From NCBI RefSeq assembly GCF_029227915.1, contig NC_079883.1, positions 8,742,001 to 8,806,000 on the forward strand: 64,000 bases of DNA, given 5' to 3'. Both the position numbers and the translations under genes were made by a program. The stretch is from Hydractinia symbiolongicarpus (Eukaryota; Cnidaria; Hydrozoa; Anthoathecata; Hydractiniidae). Position 1 is the first letter of the stretch. Each line of letters opens with the position of its first letter. The notes under the pieces are model-generated. The model had not been told where the DNA came from. It ran no database searches and worked only from the letters and a program-made list of their open reading frames with translations. Of the stretch, positions 1 to 9,812 are shown piece by piece.

Positions 1-369
<369 letters not shown>

Positions 370-847
370 TTAAGAAGTCGATGTAGTACGGATACACAAG
401 ACGGTCTAAAATGCACTATCGCGCCAAAGTTTTATTTCTCATATTGATTGACAGCTAAGGTTCAAAACAAACCATTTGATTGGTGCTAAGAAAGTAATTT
501 CTGATTGGCTGCATAATGACATTACGCTCATTACTTTAACATTTTTATAAAATCTGTGTTTTTTGGCTACGGGAAAACGGCTGTATCTTCTGATACACAA
601 AAGCTTTTGACTTTTTTTTTTTTTAGTAAGTAGCAGAAGGTTTGGCGAATTCCAACGATGCCAAATTTATTGCCTTACTGAAACATTAAGACCACGAATT
701 TTTAAAAAAACTACAGTTTTACTTAAAAAAATGTACAAAATGTTCGGAACATTTTGTAATGACGCAACTCTATTGGTTAATTAGGGTGTTTCCACGAGCA
801 GTAGGTAATTTTATGGCCTCTTTTTAAAGCTGTCTGAATTCTGTTAA

Positions 848-1204
<357 letters not shown>

Positions 1205-1663
1205 GCGTTGTCATTGCTCAACAAAAACGGCTATTTTTATAGCCACAAATCTTTTAAAACATTACTTTGTGCACGCTTCCAAATTACACAATGTGTAAAG
1301 TCTTGTCACAGTTACATTTATTGCTATACGATACTATGTCATATATGACACAAAAAAATTTAGAAATACTTTGTAGGGTTAATTTGCCTGGGAGTGTTTC
1401 CGTGAAAAGCTGGGTTAAGTTAAATGTAAGCAATAACATGGATCAATGTACTTGTCTTTTCTGCAAGTACAGCTAATAATACGTATGAAAAGTGAAGCTA
1501 ATCCACACACACATGGGGAAGTATTTTAAATGTAGGCTAGTGTTCTTAAGCACATTATTTAGAAGTTTTATTAACTTCGGTTAACTTGTAGTGACGCCAA
1601 GTAAATGTTTTTTTAAAGATGTGTGGTCTTAAAAAAGACCGTTTGTGTTTGGTAGACGTTGGT

Positions 1664-2068
1664 TTACTTGCTGCTTGTGTATTTTGTGACGGCTTTTGTT
1701 CCTTCACTGACTGCGTGTTTTGCAAGTTCTCCAGGCAAGAGAAGACGTACTGCGGTTTGAATTTCACGAGAAGAGATGGTCGACTTTTTGTTTTGAAGAG
1801 CCAAACGCGAAGCTTCGGAAGCAATGCGCTCAAAGATGTCGTTGACAAATGAGTTCATGATGCTCATAGCTTTGCTTGAAACTCCGACATCTGGGTGAAC
1901 TTGTTTCAAAACATTGTAGATGTAAATAGCATAACTTTCCTTTCTCTTTCTCTTGCGTTTCTTTTCACCAGTTCCACCAATCTTTCCTCCTTTTTTGCCG
2001 GCTCTTTTTTCACCTTTCTTGGCTACTTTAGGTGCCTGTTTTCCTCCTTTAGCTGCTGCGTCAGACAT
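1664..2068 (-). CDS. H2B: Histone H2B, unit 1
   Basis: Unit-1 copy, protein identical to the unit-2 gene. The covarying 3' stem-loop is at 1625-1640. Confidence 0.98.
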   Translation of the reverse strand: MSDAAAKGGKQAPKVAKKGEKRAGKKGGKIGGTGEKKRKRKRKESYAIYIYNVLKQVHPDVGVSSKAMSIMNSFVNDIFERIASEASRLALQNKKSTISSREIQTAVRLLLPGELAKHAVSEGTKAVTKYTSSK

Positions 2069-2352
2069 GGTTAAAAATTTTTGCTACTTAACTTGTAAAT
2101 AAGCATTAAACTGCAAGTCAAAACTTTTTGTTTATAAGTAAAAAAATCGGATCGAATTCGATCCGAAAACGCCGATACGCAATTTAATTGGTTAAAAAAA
2201 AAATCTTTTGTTTAATACTTAATTATGATTGGTTAAAAAAACATGATTTCGATCCTATTTTTATGATGAAAAAACGAGTAAAGTTTATTTCGTTAACACT
2301 TACGTTAAATATTCGTACGTTTTTGTATTAACTTACAAATCAAATCGCAGTT

Positions 2353-2733
2353 ATGTCTGGACGTGGAAAAGGTGGAAAAGCTAAGGCTAAAGCCAAGACA
2401 AGATCCTCAAGAGCTGGACTTCAATTTCCAGTCGGTAGAGTGCATAGATTCCTTCGTAGAGGGCACTATGCTAACCGAATTGGATCTGGAGCACCAGTTT
2501 ACTTAGCAGCCGTCTTGGAATATTTATCTGCTGAGATATTGGAGTTGGCTGGTAACGCAGCAAGAGACAACAAAAAAGCTAGGATTATTCCAAGACATTT
2601 ACAATTGGCTGTTCGTAATGATGAAGAATTAAACAAACTTTTGAGCGGTGTAACCATTGCAGCTGGTGGTGTTTTGCCAAACATTCAAGCTGTCTTACTC
2701 CCAAAGAAGAACGACAAAGGACAGAAGAAGTAA
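2353..2733 (+). CDS. H2A: Histone H2A, unit 1
   Basis: Unit-1 copy, protein identical to the unit-2 gene. The 3' stem-loop is at 2756-2771. Confidence 0.98.
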   Translation: MSGRGKGGKAKAKAKTRSSRAGLQFPVGRVHRFLRRGHYANRIGSGAPVYLAAVLEYLSAEILELAGNAARDNKKARIIPRHLQLAVRNDEELNKLLSGVTIAAGGVLPNIQAVLLPKKNDKGQKK

Positions 2734-2930
2734 ACCGCTACACTCAGAAAACAACGGCTATTTTTATAGCCACACATCTTTAAAAAAACATTGTTTTTTT
2801 CACAAAACTATAACCTTAAAGTCTAATAGATAATCCATGCATACGCCTTGTCCTAAGTAACTCAAAGAAATTAAATAAAAAAATTTGATCACAACGTCAA
2901 AATAAATTGCACGTATTTGCACCTACTAAT

Positions 2931-3050
2931 GTCTACGGCCATACCACGATGAACACACCCGTTCTCGTCTGATCACGGAAGTTAAGCATCGTCGGGCCGG
3001 GATAGTACTTGGATGGGGGACCGCCTGGGAACTCCCGGTGTCGTAGGCTT
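2931..3050 (+). rRNA. 5S ribosomal RNA, unit 1
   Basis: Unit-1 copy of the 120-nt 5S gene. The T run at 3049-3052 supplies the Pol III terminator. Confidence 0.97.
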
Positions 3051-3375
3051 TTCATTTTCATTTGCTGTGATATATTTCTTGTTATAACAATTAAGGAACG
3101 TGGCGGTTGTTGAAAGTGTTTCCTATGACATTTTCCTACGACATTTTCAGGTGATAGTACGAGAAAAAAGAGCTTTCAAATGCATACAAACTCGATCTAT
3201 TGCCGATCATCCAATAACCCTGACGGAATGGCAAATAAAATAAAATTCCGCCGCCTTCCGAGGACTTATATCGCAATCACGTTTCGTAACAGCCAAGCGA
3301 GGTTTTACCTTAGCGTTTAAGTCACCACCGACATTTGGCCGCGCAACTTTTCTAAGCTCATTCATTTTGACTTAA

Positions 3376-3542
3376 GGAGGGGGCGAGCGCGGACGCAGGC
3401 CCCCACTACCAGAAATTGTACGGTCGAGTTACTGACGTTTGCAGTAATCGCAGAGGTCAGCCCAAGCGTAGTGCAATGCAAGAGCCTCACTCTGGAAGAA
3501 AACCCTCATTGATCAGTCTTTACTTCCCCGTCAGGTAAGTAT
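3376..3542 (-). ncRNA. U1 snRNA, unit 1
   Basis: Unit-1 copy. The 5' end is at 3542, the Sm site at 3409-3417 and the shared upstream element at 3591-3599. Confidence 0.95.
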
Positions 3543-3733
3543 GAGTTGGAACTGCACCGTAGCATGAGGGTACCCTTCAAAGTTTGTTAATGCTTGTGGC
3601 TTGAGTGTGTTATAAACTGCCGTGTCGCGGGGCATAGGCTGTATTCTCCCCCAGTGTACGCGTTTTGTTCCCGCCGTAGACTATGCAGAGTGCCGTCGGA
3701 AAGAGGACTGCTATTATTCTTTTATTGCTTATG

Positions 3734-3919
3734 TGGGCCGCCATCGGTAATAGTGCAACACCAAGGCAACCCGTGGTCACGGCGTGAATGAATCCACCTC
3801 CATGACCCAAGGCCAAAAATCAGATTAATATACTGACCATTCAGAGAATGGCCTACCAGATATTAAACTGATAAGAACAGATACTACACTTGATCTTAGC
3901 CATTAGGCCGAGAAGCGAT
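3734..3919 (-). ncRNA. U2 snRNA, unit 1, copy left of the assembly gap
   Basis: The 5' end is at 3919, the branch-point-pairing GUAGUA at 3882-3887, the Sm site at 3823-3830 and the shared upstream element at 3965-3973. The same gene appears again right of the N gap at 4764-4949. Only one of the two is expected to exist in the genome. Confidence 0.95.
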
Positions 3920-4227
3920 AAAGAACAAGCGTTGCCATGATAGGCATCGTCCACACACCGTAACTGCTTGTGGAGCATGTCACGTTACTGTAAAGCTTAC
4001 AACTGTCACCGCGTACGGATGGACGGCGACATAGTAAAAATCACGGCTGTTGATTTAGCCGTAGGATGGAGAGCGACTGTAGCGAGTGGATGGTAACTTA
4101 CATGAATGCTAACAAAGGCGACGATACTAAGTGCGTGATATTACTTTCCAATATGTCTGCGTACATTCCGTTTATCAACGCATTACGCCAGAACGTGCGC
4201 GCGCGTTACACAGTAGACCATGCAGCC

Positions 4228-4727
4228 NNNNNNNNNNNNNNNNNNNNNNNNNNNNNNNNNNNNNNNNNNNNNNNNNNNNNNNNNNNNNNNNNNNNNNNNN
4301 NNNNNNNNNNNNNNNNNNNNNNNNNNNNNNNNNNNNNNNNNNNNNNNNNNNNNNNNNNNNNNNNNNNNNNNNNNNNNNNNNNNNNNNNNNNNNNNNNNNN
4401 NNNNNNNNNNNNNNNNNNNNNNNNNNNNNNNNNNNNNNNNNNNNNNNNNNNNNNNNNNNNNNNNNNNNNNNNNNNNNNNNNNNNNNNNNNNNNNNNNNNN
4501 NNNNNNNNNNNNNNNNNNNNNNNNNNNNNNNNNNNNNNNNNNNNNNNNNNNNNNNNNNNNNNNNNNNNNNNNNNNNNNNNNNNNNNNNNNNNNNNNNNNN
4601 NNNNNNNNNNNNNNNNNNNNNNNNNNNNNNNNNNNNNNNNNNNNNNNNNNNNNNNNNNNNNNNNNNNNNNNNNNNNNNNNNNNNNNNNNNNNNNNNNNNN
4701 NNNNNNNNNNNNNNNNNNNNNNNNNNN
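4228..4727. other. Assembly gap of exactly 500 N
   Basis: All 500 bases are N, a typical placeholder length. The sequence directly left (3698-4227) and directly right (4728-5257) is the same 530-bp block, so the gap joins two overlapping contig ends. Removing the gap and one block (1,030 bp) restores the 5,852-bp unit. Open frames that span the Ns have no meaning. Confidence 0.97.
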
Positions 4728-5257
4728 GGAAAGAGGACTGCTATTATTCTTTTATTGCTTATGTGGGCCGCCATCGGTAATAGTGCAACACCAAGGCAAC
4801 CCGTGGTCACGGCGTGAATGAATCCACCTCCATGACCCAAGGCCAAAAATCAGATTAATATACTGACCATTCAGAGAATGGCCTACCAGATATTAAACTG
4901 ATAAGAACAGATACTACACTTGATCTTAGCCATTAGGCCGAGAAGCGATAAAGAACAAGCGTTGCCATGATAGGCATCGTCCACACACCGTAACTGCTTG
5001 TGGAGCATGTCACGTTACTGTAAAGCTTACAACTGTCACCGCGTACGGATGGACGGCGACATAGTAAAAATCACGGCTGTTGATTTAGCCGTAGGATGGA
5101 GAGCGACTGTAGCGAGTGGATGGTAACTTACATGAATGCTAACAAAGGCGACGATACTAAGTGCGTGATATTACTTTCCAATATGTCTGCGTACATTCCG
5201 TTTATCAACGCATTACGCCAGAACGTGCGCGCGCGTTACACAGTAGACCATGCAGCC
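4728..5257. repeat. Artefactual duplicate of 3698-4227 (U2 region)
   Basis: Bases 4728-5257 repeat 3698-4227 at a constant offset of 1,030. No other unit has two U2 regions. The block starts just downstream of the U2 3' end and stops just before the tRNA, at arbitrary points that match contig ends rather than a biological junction. Confidence 0.9.
4764..4949 (-). ncRNA. U2 snRNA, unit 1, duplicate copy right of the gap
   Basis: Intact U2 sequence with its 5' end at 4949, identical to 3734-3919. It sits at the expected distance (323 bp) from the unit's tRNA-Arg, so this copy, or its merger with the left copy, represents the real gene. Confidence 0.9.
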
Positions 5258-5271
5258 GAAATGCGACAGTG

Positions 5272-5344
5272 CGACCCTGCCAGGAGTCGAACCTGGAATC
5301 CCCTGATTCGTAGTCAGATGCCTTATCCATTGGGCCACAGGGCC
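5272..5344 (-). tRNA. tRNA-Arg(ACG), unit 1
   Basis: Unit-1 copy of the 73-nt tRNA; sequence as in unit 2. Confidence 0.96.
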
Positions 5345-5923
5345 ATGCTTATGACTTCGCCCCATCGTCATTTTGGCTTGCGCATTCGTTTTACTTACGA
5401 CAGAATTCTTCGTGTTTGTAGCCATGAAAGAAAGGGACTTCTGTGAGTGAATTTTTTTACTGTGGTCTAATAAAAAAGTCGAAACGCAGTGCCCAATATA
5501 TGAATTGCTCCTAATAGCCGGAAACAGGCCGTGTCGATGATGTAGGCCGACATACGCAACGCAAACCAAAGAACGCTTTATGAAAATCCTAACACGAGCG
5601 CGGAAGAAGCCCAAATTAACAGACTAGATGTAATGCTGAAGACCTCAAACTCCAGCAGCTTCTCTTGCAGACTATTGCGTCGTACTACAAATAAAAATTA
5701 ACATGCTTTCGCATAGTCGCGGCACCCAAAACGGACATTATACGATGTACAGAAACACACATTTCTGTTTTCGCGCCAAATCAATTCCCGGGAGTGGTAC
5801 TTTTACGTCCGCATACTTCGCACCGTCTTAAATTATATCTCATTTACACGGTAATGTTTAGTATACTTCTACTGTGATAACAAGCATCGTTTATCGTTGG
5901 ATTGTTGTAAGAAAACATTAAAA

Positions 5924-6475
5924 ATGAGTGAAGCAGCTTCTCCAAAGAAAATCGCACCCAAGAAGAAACCTGCTGCAAAGAAGACAGCTGATCACCCTAA
6001 ATATGTGGACATGATCAAGGCTGCTATCGCTACCCTAAAGGAACGCGGTGGTTCATCTCGCCAAGCTATTACAAAATATATTCATGCAAATTACAAAGTT
6101 GCTGAAAACTCAGATCATCATCTGAAAATGGCTCTTAAACGAGGAGTAACATCAGGCGATTTGATTCAAACTAAAGGCACTGGTGCTTCTGGATCATTCA
6201 AGCTAGGTCAGGTAAAAAAAGAAAAACCTAAGAAAAAGGCCGCAGCAAAAAAGCCAACGGCAAAGAAGCCTACTGCAAAGAAAAGTACACCAAAAAAGAA
6301 GCCAGCAAAGAAGAGCACGCCAAAGAAAGCAGCAAAGAAGCCTGCCACAAAGAAAGCCTCGGCTAAGAAACCAGCAGCTAAGAAACCCACAAAGAAGCCT
6401 GTTGCTAAAAAACCTGCAGCAAAGAAGGTCAAAAAGACTCCCAAAAAGGCAGCAAAGAAGACCGCAAAAAAATAA
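5924..6475 (+). CDS. H1: Linker histone H1, unit 1
   Basis: Unit-1 copy, protein identical to the unit-2 gene. The ATG at 5924 is chosen over an in-frame TTG at 5897. The 3' stem-loop is at 6508-6523. Confidence 0.96.
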   Translation: MSEAASPKKIAPKKKPAAKKTADHPKYVDMIKAAIATLKERGGSSRQAITKYIHANYKVAENSDHHLKMALKRGVTSGDLIQTKGTGASGSFKLGQVKKEKPKKKAAAKKPTAKKPTAKKSTPKKKPAKKSTPKKAAKKPATKKASAKKPAAKKPTKKPVAKKPAAKKVKKTPKKAAKKTAKK

Positions 6476-6701
6476 TTTGTGTGTATCTGGCTATTACATT
6501 AACAAACGGCTATTTTTATAGCCACACATTTACAAAAAAACATTATCTTGGTACAAAGTTAAACTTGTTTAAGTCACTTAAACAGTTAAAAAAGAGTAAA
6601 TTTAAGATTAGATTCCCTAAGTTTAAGTATTTTCGTTTTTAAATTTCTTATTTTCTTGCTTTTACTTTTCTTGCCCTTCATATTTTTAACATTGTCAAAC
6701 T

Positions 6702-6737
6702 TTATGTAGCATAAAATTTTTATGTAGCATAAAATTT
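6702..6737. repeat. 18-bp perfect tandem duplication in the H1/H3 spacer
   Basis: TTATGTAGCATAAAATTT occurs twice with no spacer (6702-6719 and 6720-6737). The pair is enclosed by a 9-bp inverted repeat, TCAAACTTT at 6695-6703 and AAAGTTTGA at 6755-6763. It recurs in every unit between the convergent H1 and H3 3' ends. No function is recognised. Confidence 0.85.
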
Positions 6738-6799
6738 AAACAGAAAGCAGGACAAAGTTTGATATAAAAAGCTAGCCGTAATATTTTTTATGGATGTGT

Positions 6800-6815
6800 G
6801 GCTATAAAAATAGCC
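6800..6815 (-). terminator. Histone 3' stem-loop of H3, unit 2
   Basis: On the minus strand it reads GGCTATTTTTATAGCC: a 6-bp stem with a 4-nt T loop, flanked 5' by AAAAAAC and 3' by ACACAT. It lies 21 bp beyond the H3 stop. This is the SLBP-binding element that directs cleavage of replication-dependent histone mRNA without polyadenylation. Confidence 0.95.
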
Positions 6816-6836
6816 GTTTTTTGTTTGGTAAGATGC

Positions 6837-7250
<414 letters not shown>

Positions 7251-7299
7251 TTAAGAAGTCGATGTAGTACGGATACACAAGACGGTCTAAAATGCACTA

Positions 7300-7309
7300 T
7301 CGCGCCAAA
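7300..7309 (-). promoter_or_regulatory. E2F-like site, H3 promoter
   Basis: The minus strand reads TTTGGCGCGA, matching the E2F core TTTSGCGC, 53 bp upstream of the H3 ATG. E2F is the usual G1/S activator. The H1 promoter of the same unit has the same core. Confidence 0.6.
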
Positions 7310-7359
7310 GTTTTATTTCTCATATTGATTGACAGCTAAGGTTCAAAACAAACCATTTG

Positions 7360-7389
7360 ATTGGTGCTAAGAAAGTAATTTCTGATTGG
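7360..7389 (-). promoter_or_regulatory. Pair of CCAAT boxes, H3 promoter
   Basis: ATTGG on the plus strand at 7360-7364 and 7385-7389 gives two CCAAT boxes in H3 orientation, 113-142 bp upstream of its ATG. CCAAT boxes bound by NF-Y are standard in animal histone promoters. Confidence 0.6.
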
Positions 7390-7614
7390 CTGCATAATGA
7401 CATTACGCTCATTACTTTAACATTTTTATAAAATCTGTGTTTTTTGGCTACGGGAAAACGGCTGTATCTTCTGATACACAAAAGCTTTTGACTTTTTTTT
7501 TTTTTAGTAAGTAGCAGAAGGTTTGGCGAATTCCAACGATGCCAAATTTATTGCCTTACTGAAACATTAAGACCACGAATTTTTAAAAAAACTACAGTTT
7601 TACTTAAAAAAATG

Positions 7615-7639
7615 TACAAAATGTTCGGAACATTTTGTA
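7615..7639. promoter_or_regulatory. 25-bp inverted repeat upstream of H4
   Basis: Two perfect 12-bp arms (7615-7626 and 7628-7639) flank a single G at 7627; the right arm reads GAACATTTTGTA. It ends 134 bp before the H4 ATG, is followed directly by ATGACGCAAC and then, 13 bp on, by an inverted CCAAT. It is likely a site for a dimeric factor; the factor is unknown. Confidence 0.6.
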
Positions 7640-7652
7640 ATGACGCAACTCT

Positions 7653-7711
7653 ATTGGTTAATTAGGGTGTTTCCACGAGCAGTAGGTAATTTTATGGCCT
7701 CTTTTTAAAGC
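7653..7711 (+). promoter_or_regulatory. H4 core promoter: inverted CCAAT and TATA-like box
   Basis: ATTGG lies at 7653-7657 and TTTTTAAAGC at 7702-7711. The TATA-like box is 62-71 bp before the ATG, leaving room for a 5' leader of about 30-40 nt, a normal length for histone mRNA. The TATA match is weak. Confidence 0.45.
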
Positions 7712-7728
7712 TGTCTGAATTCTGTTAA

Positions 7729-8085
<357 letters not shown>

Positions 8086-8109
8086 GCGTTGTCATTGCTC
8101 AACAAAAAC

Positions 8110-8125
8110 GGCTATTTTTATAGCC
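8110..8125 (+). terminator. Histone 3' stem-loop of H4, unit 2
   Basis: GGCTATTTTTATAGCC, preceded by AAAAAC and followed by ACAAATC. Cleavage is expected within a few bases 3' of the stem. Confidence 0.95.
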
Positions 8126-8328
8126 ACAAATCTTTTAAAACATTACTTTGTGCACGCTTCCAAATTACACAATGTGTAAAGTCTTGTCACAGTTACATTT
8201 ATTGCTATACGATACTATGTCATATATGACACAAAAAAAATTTAGAAATACTTTGTAGGGTTAATTTGCCTGGGAGTGTTTCCGTGAAAAGCTGGGTTAA
8301 GTTAAATGTAAGCAATAACATGGATCAA

Positions 8329-8353
8329 TGTACTTGTCTTTTCTGCAAGTACA
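8329..8353. other. Hairpin-forming inverted repeat in the H4/H2B spacer
   Basis: Arms TGTACTTG (8329-8336) and CAAGTACA (8346-8353) enclose the loop TCTTTTCTG. It is present in every unit, about midway between the two histone 3' ends. It could separate the two convergent transcription units or be incidental. Confidence 0.4.
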
Positions 8354-8506
8354 GCTAATAATACGTATGAAAAGTGAAGCTAATCCACACACACATGGGG
8401 AAGTATTTTAAATGTAGGCTAGTGTTCTTAAGCACATTATTTAGAAGTTTTATTAACTTCGGTTAACTTGTAGTGACGCCAAGTAAATGTTTTTTTAAAG
8501 ATGTGT

Positions 8507-8522
8507 GGTCTTAAAAAAGACC
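8507..8522 (-). terminator. Histone 3' stem-loop of H2B, unit 2 (covarying form)
   Basis: The minus strand reads GGTCTTTTTTAAGACC. Compared with the other four genes, the GGCTAT/ATAGCC stem is replaced by GGTCTT/AAGACC, with both arms changed so that all six pairs are kept. It lies 23 bp beyond the H2B stop and is followed by ACACATC like the H2A, H3 and H1 elements. Confidence 0.93.
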
Positions 8523-8545
8523 GTTTGTGTTTGGTAGACGTTGGT

Positions 8546-8950
8546 TTACTTGCTGCTTGTGTATTTTGTGACGGCTTTTGTTCCTTCACTGACTGCGTGT
8601 TTTGCAAGTTCTCCAGGCAAGAGAAGACGTACTGCGGTTTGAATTTCACGAGAAGAGATGGTCGACTTTTTGTTTTGAAGAGCCAAACGCGAAGCTTCGG
8701 AAGCAATGCGCTCAAAGATGTCGTTGACAAATGAGTTCATGATGCTCATAGCTTTGCTTGAAACTCCGACATCTGGGTGAACTTGTTTCAAAACATTGTA
8801 GATGTAAATAGCATAACTTTCCTTTCTCTTTCTCTTGCGTTTCTTTTCACCAGTTCCACCAATCTTTCCTCCTTTTTTGCCGGCTCTTTTTTCACCTTTC
8901 TTGGCTACTTTAGGTGCCTGTTTTCCTCCTTTAGCTGCTGCGTCAGACAT
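8546..8950 (-). CDS. H2B: Histone H2B, unit 2
   Basis: A 134-codon intronless gene for core histone H2B, partner of H2A. The basic tail (residues 1-36, with the block [13 protein letters not shown]) leads into the basic repeat KKRKRKRK at 36-43, followed by [25 protein letters not shown] and the end [17 protein letters not shown]. Lys129 in AVTKY corresponds to the monoubiquitinated K120 of human H2B. Residues 89-95 read LALQNKK, where many animals have LAHYNKK or LAHYNKR. The gene is divergent from H2A over 284 bp. The minus-strand TATAAA at 9013-9018 lies 63 bp upstream of the ATG. Confidence 0.98.
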   Translation of the reverse strand: MSDAAAKGGKQAPKVAKKGEKRAGKKGGKIGGTGEKKRKRKRKESYAIYIYNVLKQVHPDVGVSSKAMSIMNSFVNDIFERIASEASRLALQNKKSTISSREIQTAVRLLLPGELAKHAVSEGTKAVTKYTSSK

Positions 8951-9012
8951 GGTTAAAAATTTTTGCTACTTAACTTGTAAATAAGCATTAAACTGCAAGT
9001 CAAAACTTTTTG

Positions 9013-9018
9013 TTTATA
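9013..9018 (-). promoter_or_regulatory. TATA box of H2B
   Basis: TTTATA on the plus strand is TATAAA in H2B orientation, 63-68 bp upstream of the ATG. This predicts a leader of about 30-40 nt. Confidence 0.6.
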
Positions 9019-9028
9019 AGTAAAAAAA

Positions 9029-9048
9029 TCGGATCGAATTCGATCCGA
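9029..9048. promoter_or_regulatory. 20-bp perfect palindrome in the H2B/H2A promoter
   Basis: TCGGATCGAATTCGATCCGA is a perfect 20-bp dyad centred between the divergent H2B and H2A genes, just upstream of the H2B TATA box. Half of it (TCGATCC) recurs at about 9131-9137 near the H2A TATA-like element. It is a strong candidate site for a dimeric regulator of the pair. Confidence 0.65.
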
Positions 9049-9068
9049 AAACGCCGATACGCAATTTA

Positions 9069-9114
9069 ATTGGTTAAAAAAAAAATCTTTTGTTTAATAC
9101 TTAATTATGATTGG
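9069..9114. promoter_or_regulatory. Two ATTGGTTAAAAAA direct repeats (inverted CCAAT), H2B/H2A promoter
   Basis: ATTGGTTAAAAAA begins at 9069 and again at 9110, 41 bp apart, about four helical turns. Each contains an inverted CCAAT box fused to an A tract. They lie between the palindrome and the H2A TATA-like CTATTTTTATG (9137-9147). Confidence 0.5.
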
Positions 9115-9234
9115 TTAAAAAAACATGATTTCGATCCTATTTTTATGATGAAAAAACGAGTAAAGTTTATTTCGTTAACACTTACGTTAAATATTCGTAC
9201 GTTTTTGTATTAACTTACAAATCAAATCGCAGTT

Positions 9235-9615
9235 ATGTCTGGACGTGGAAAAGGTGGAAAAGCTAAGGCTAAAGCCAAGACAAGATCCTCAAGAGCTGGA
9301 CTTCAATTTCCAGTCGGTAGAGTGCATAGATTCCTTCGTAGAGGGCACTATGCTAACCGAATTGGATCTGGAGCACCAGTTTACTTAGCAGCCGTCTTGG
9401 AATATTTATCTGCTGAGATATTGGAGTTGGCTGGTAACGCAGCAAGAGACAACAAAAAAGCTAGGATTATTCCAAGACATTTACAATTGGCTGTTCGTAA
9501 TGATGAAGAATTAAACAAACTTTTGAGCGGTGTAACCATTGCAGCTGGTGGTGTTTTGCCAAACATTCAAGCTGTCTTACTCCCAAAGAAGAACGACAAA
9601 GGACAGAAGAAGTAA
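9235..9615 (+). CDS. H2A: Histone H2A, canonical type, unit 2
   Basis: A 126-codon intronless gene for core histone H2A. The tail [28 protein letters not shown] leads into the fold. The acidic-patch residues are visible in AEILELAGN (Glu61, Glu64 counting Met) and in NDEE (90-92). The C-tail [12 protein letters not shown] keeps the double lysine ubiquitinated in animal H2A. There is no C-terminal SQ(E/D) motif, so it is not H2A.X, and the fold lacks the features of H2A.Z. Its stop is followed 22 bp later by the stem-loop at 9638-9653. The 5S gene begins 197 bp downstream on the same strand. Confidence 0.98.
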   Translation: MSGRGKGGKAKAKAKTRSSRAGLQFPVGRVHRFLRRGHYANRIGSGAPVYLAAVLEYLSAEILELAGNAARDNKKARIIPRHLQLAVRNDEELNKLLSGVTIAAGGVLPNIQAVLLPKKNDKGQKK

Positions 9616-9637
9616 ACCGCTACACTCAGAAAACAAC

Positions 9638-9653
9638 GGCTATTTTTATAGCC
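9638..9653 (+). terminator. Histone 3' stem-loop of H2A, unit 2
   Basis: GGCTATTTTTATAGCC, followed by ACACATCTTTAAAAAAACAT. The A-rich block 10-20 nt after the stem is shared with other histone genes of the unit and is a candidate histone downstream element. Confidence 0.95.
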
Positions 9654-9812
9654 ACACATCTTTAAAAAAACATTGTTTTTTTCACAAAACTATAACCTTA
9701 AAGTCTAATAGATAATCCATGCATACGCCTTGTCCTAAGTAACTCAAAGAAATTAAATAAAAAAATTTGATCACAACGTCAAAATAAATTGCACGTATTT
9801 GCACCTACTAAT

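Larger units (their letters stand above)
8086..8545. other. H4/H2B convergent 3' spacer
   Basis: This 460-bp spacer holds the H4 stem-loop (8110-8125) and the H2B stem-loop (8507-8522). Between them are a short palindrome TGTCATATATGACA (8219-8232), an A run, and a hairpin with 8-bp arms TGTACTTG/CAAGTACA and a 9-nt loop (8329-8353). A motif AATTTGCCTGG near 8264 resembles a U7 Sm site but is weak evidence for a gene. No protein-coding gene is credible here. Confidence 0.7.

Noticed and set aside
1555-1848. Minus-strand frame of 97 codons overlapping the H2B 3' end.
   Set aside because: It is an alternative frame over H2B that crosses the H2B stem-loop. H2B in the other frame is unambiguous.
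4066-4846. Long open frames crossing 4228-4727.
   Set aside because: They are made of unknown residues from the 500-N gap.
5096-5614. Overlapping open frames of 116 and 133 codons, repeated in each unit around the tRNA-Arg.
   Set aside because: They run through the tRNA gene and spacers on opposite strands, have no recognisable domain, and persist only because the array copies are identical.
5897-5923. Upstream in-frame TTG extension of H1 adding nine residues.
   Set aside because: TTG is not a normal start in animals. The ATG at 5924 gives the expected [10 protein letters not shown]-terminus.
6208-6444. Phe/Ala-rich minus-strand open frame of 78 codons antisense to the H1 tail.
   Set aside because: It is the antisense shadow of the Lys/Ala repeats of H1.
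7427-7440. TATAAAA in the middle of the H3/H4 spacer as a core promoter.
   Set aside because: It lies about 180 bp from the H3 ATG beyond the CCAAT boxes and about 340 bp from H4, so it is misplaced for either gene.
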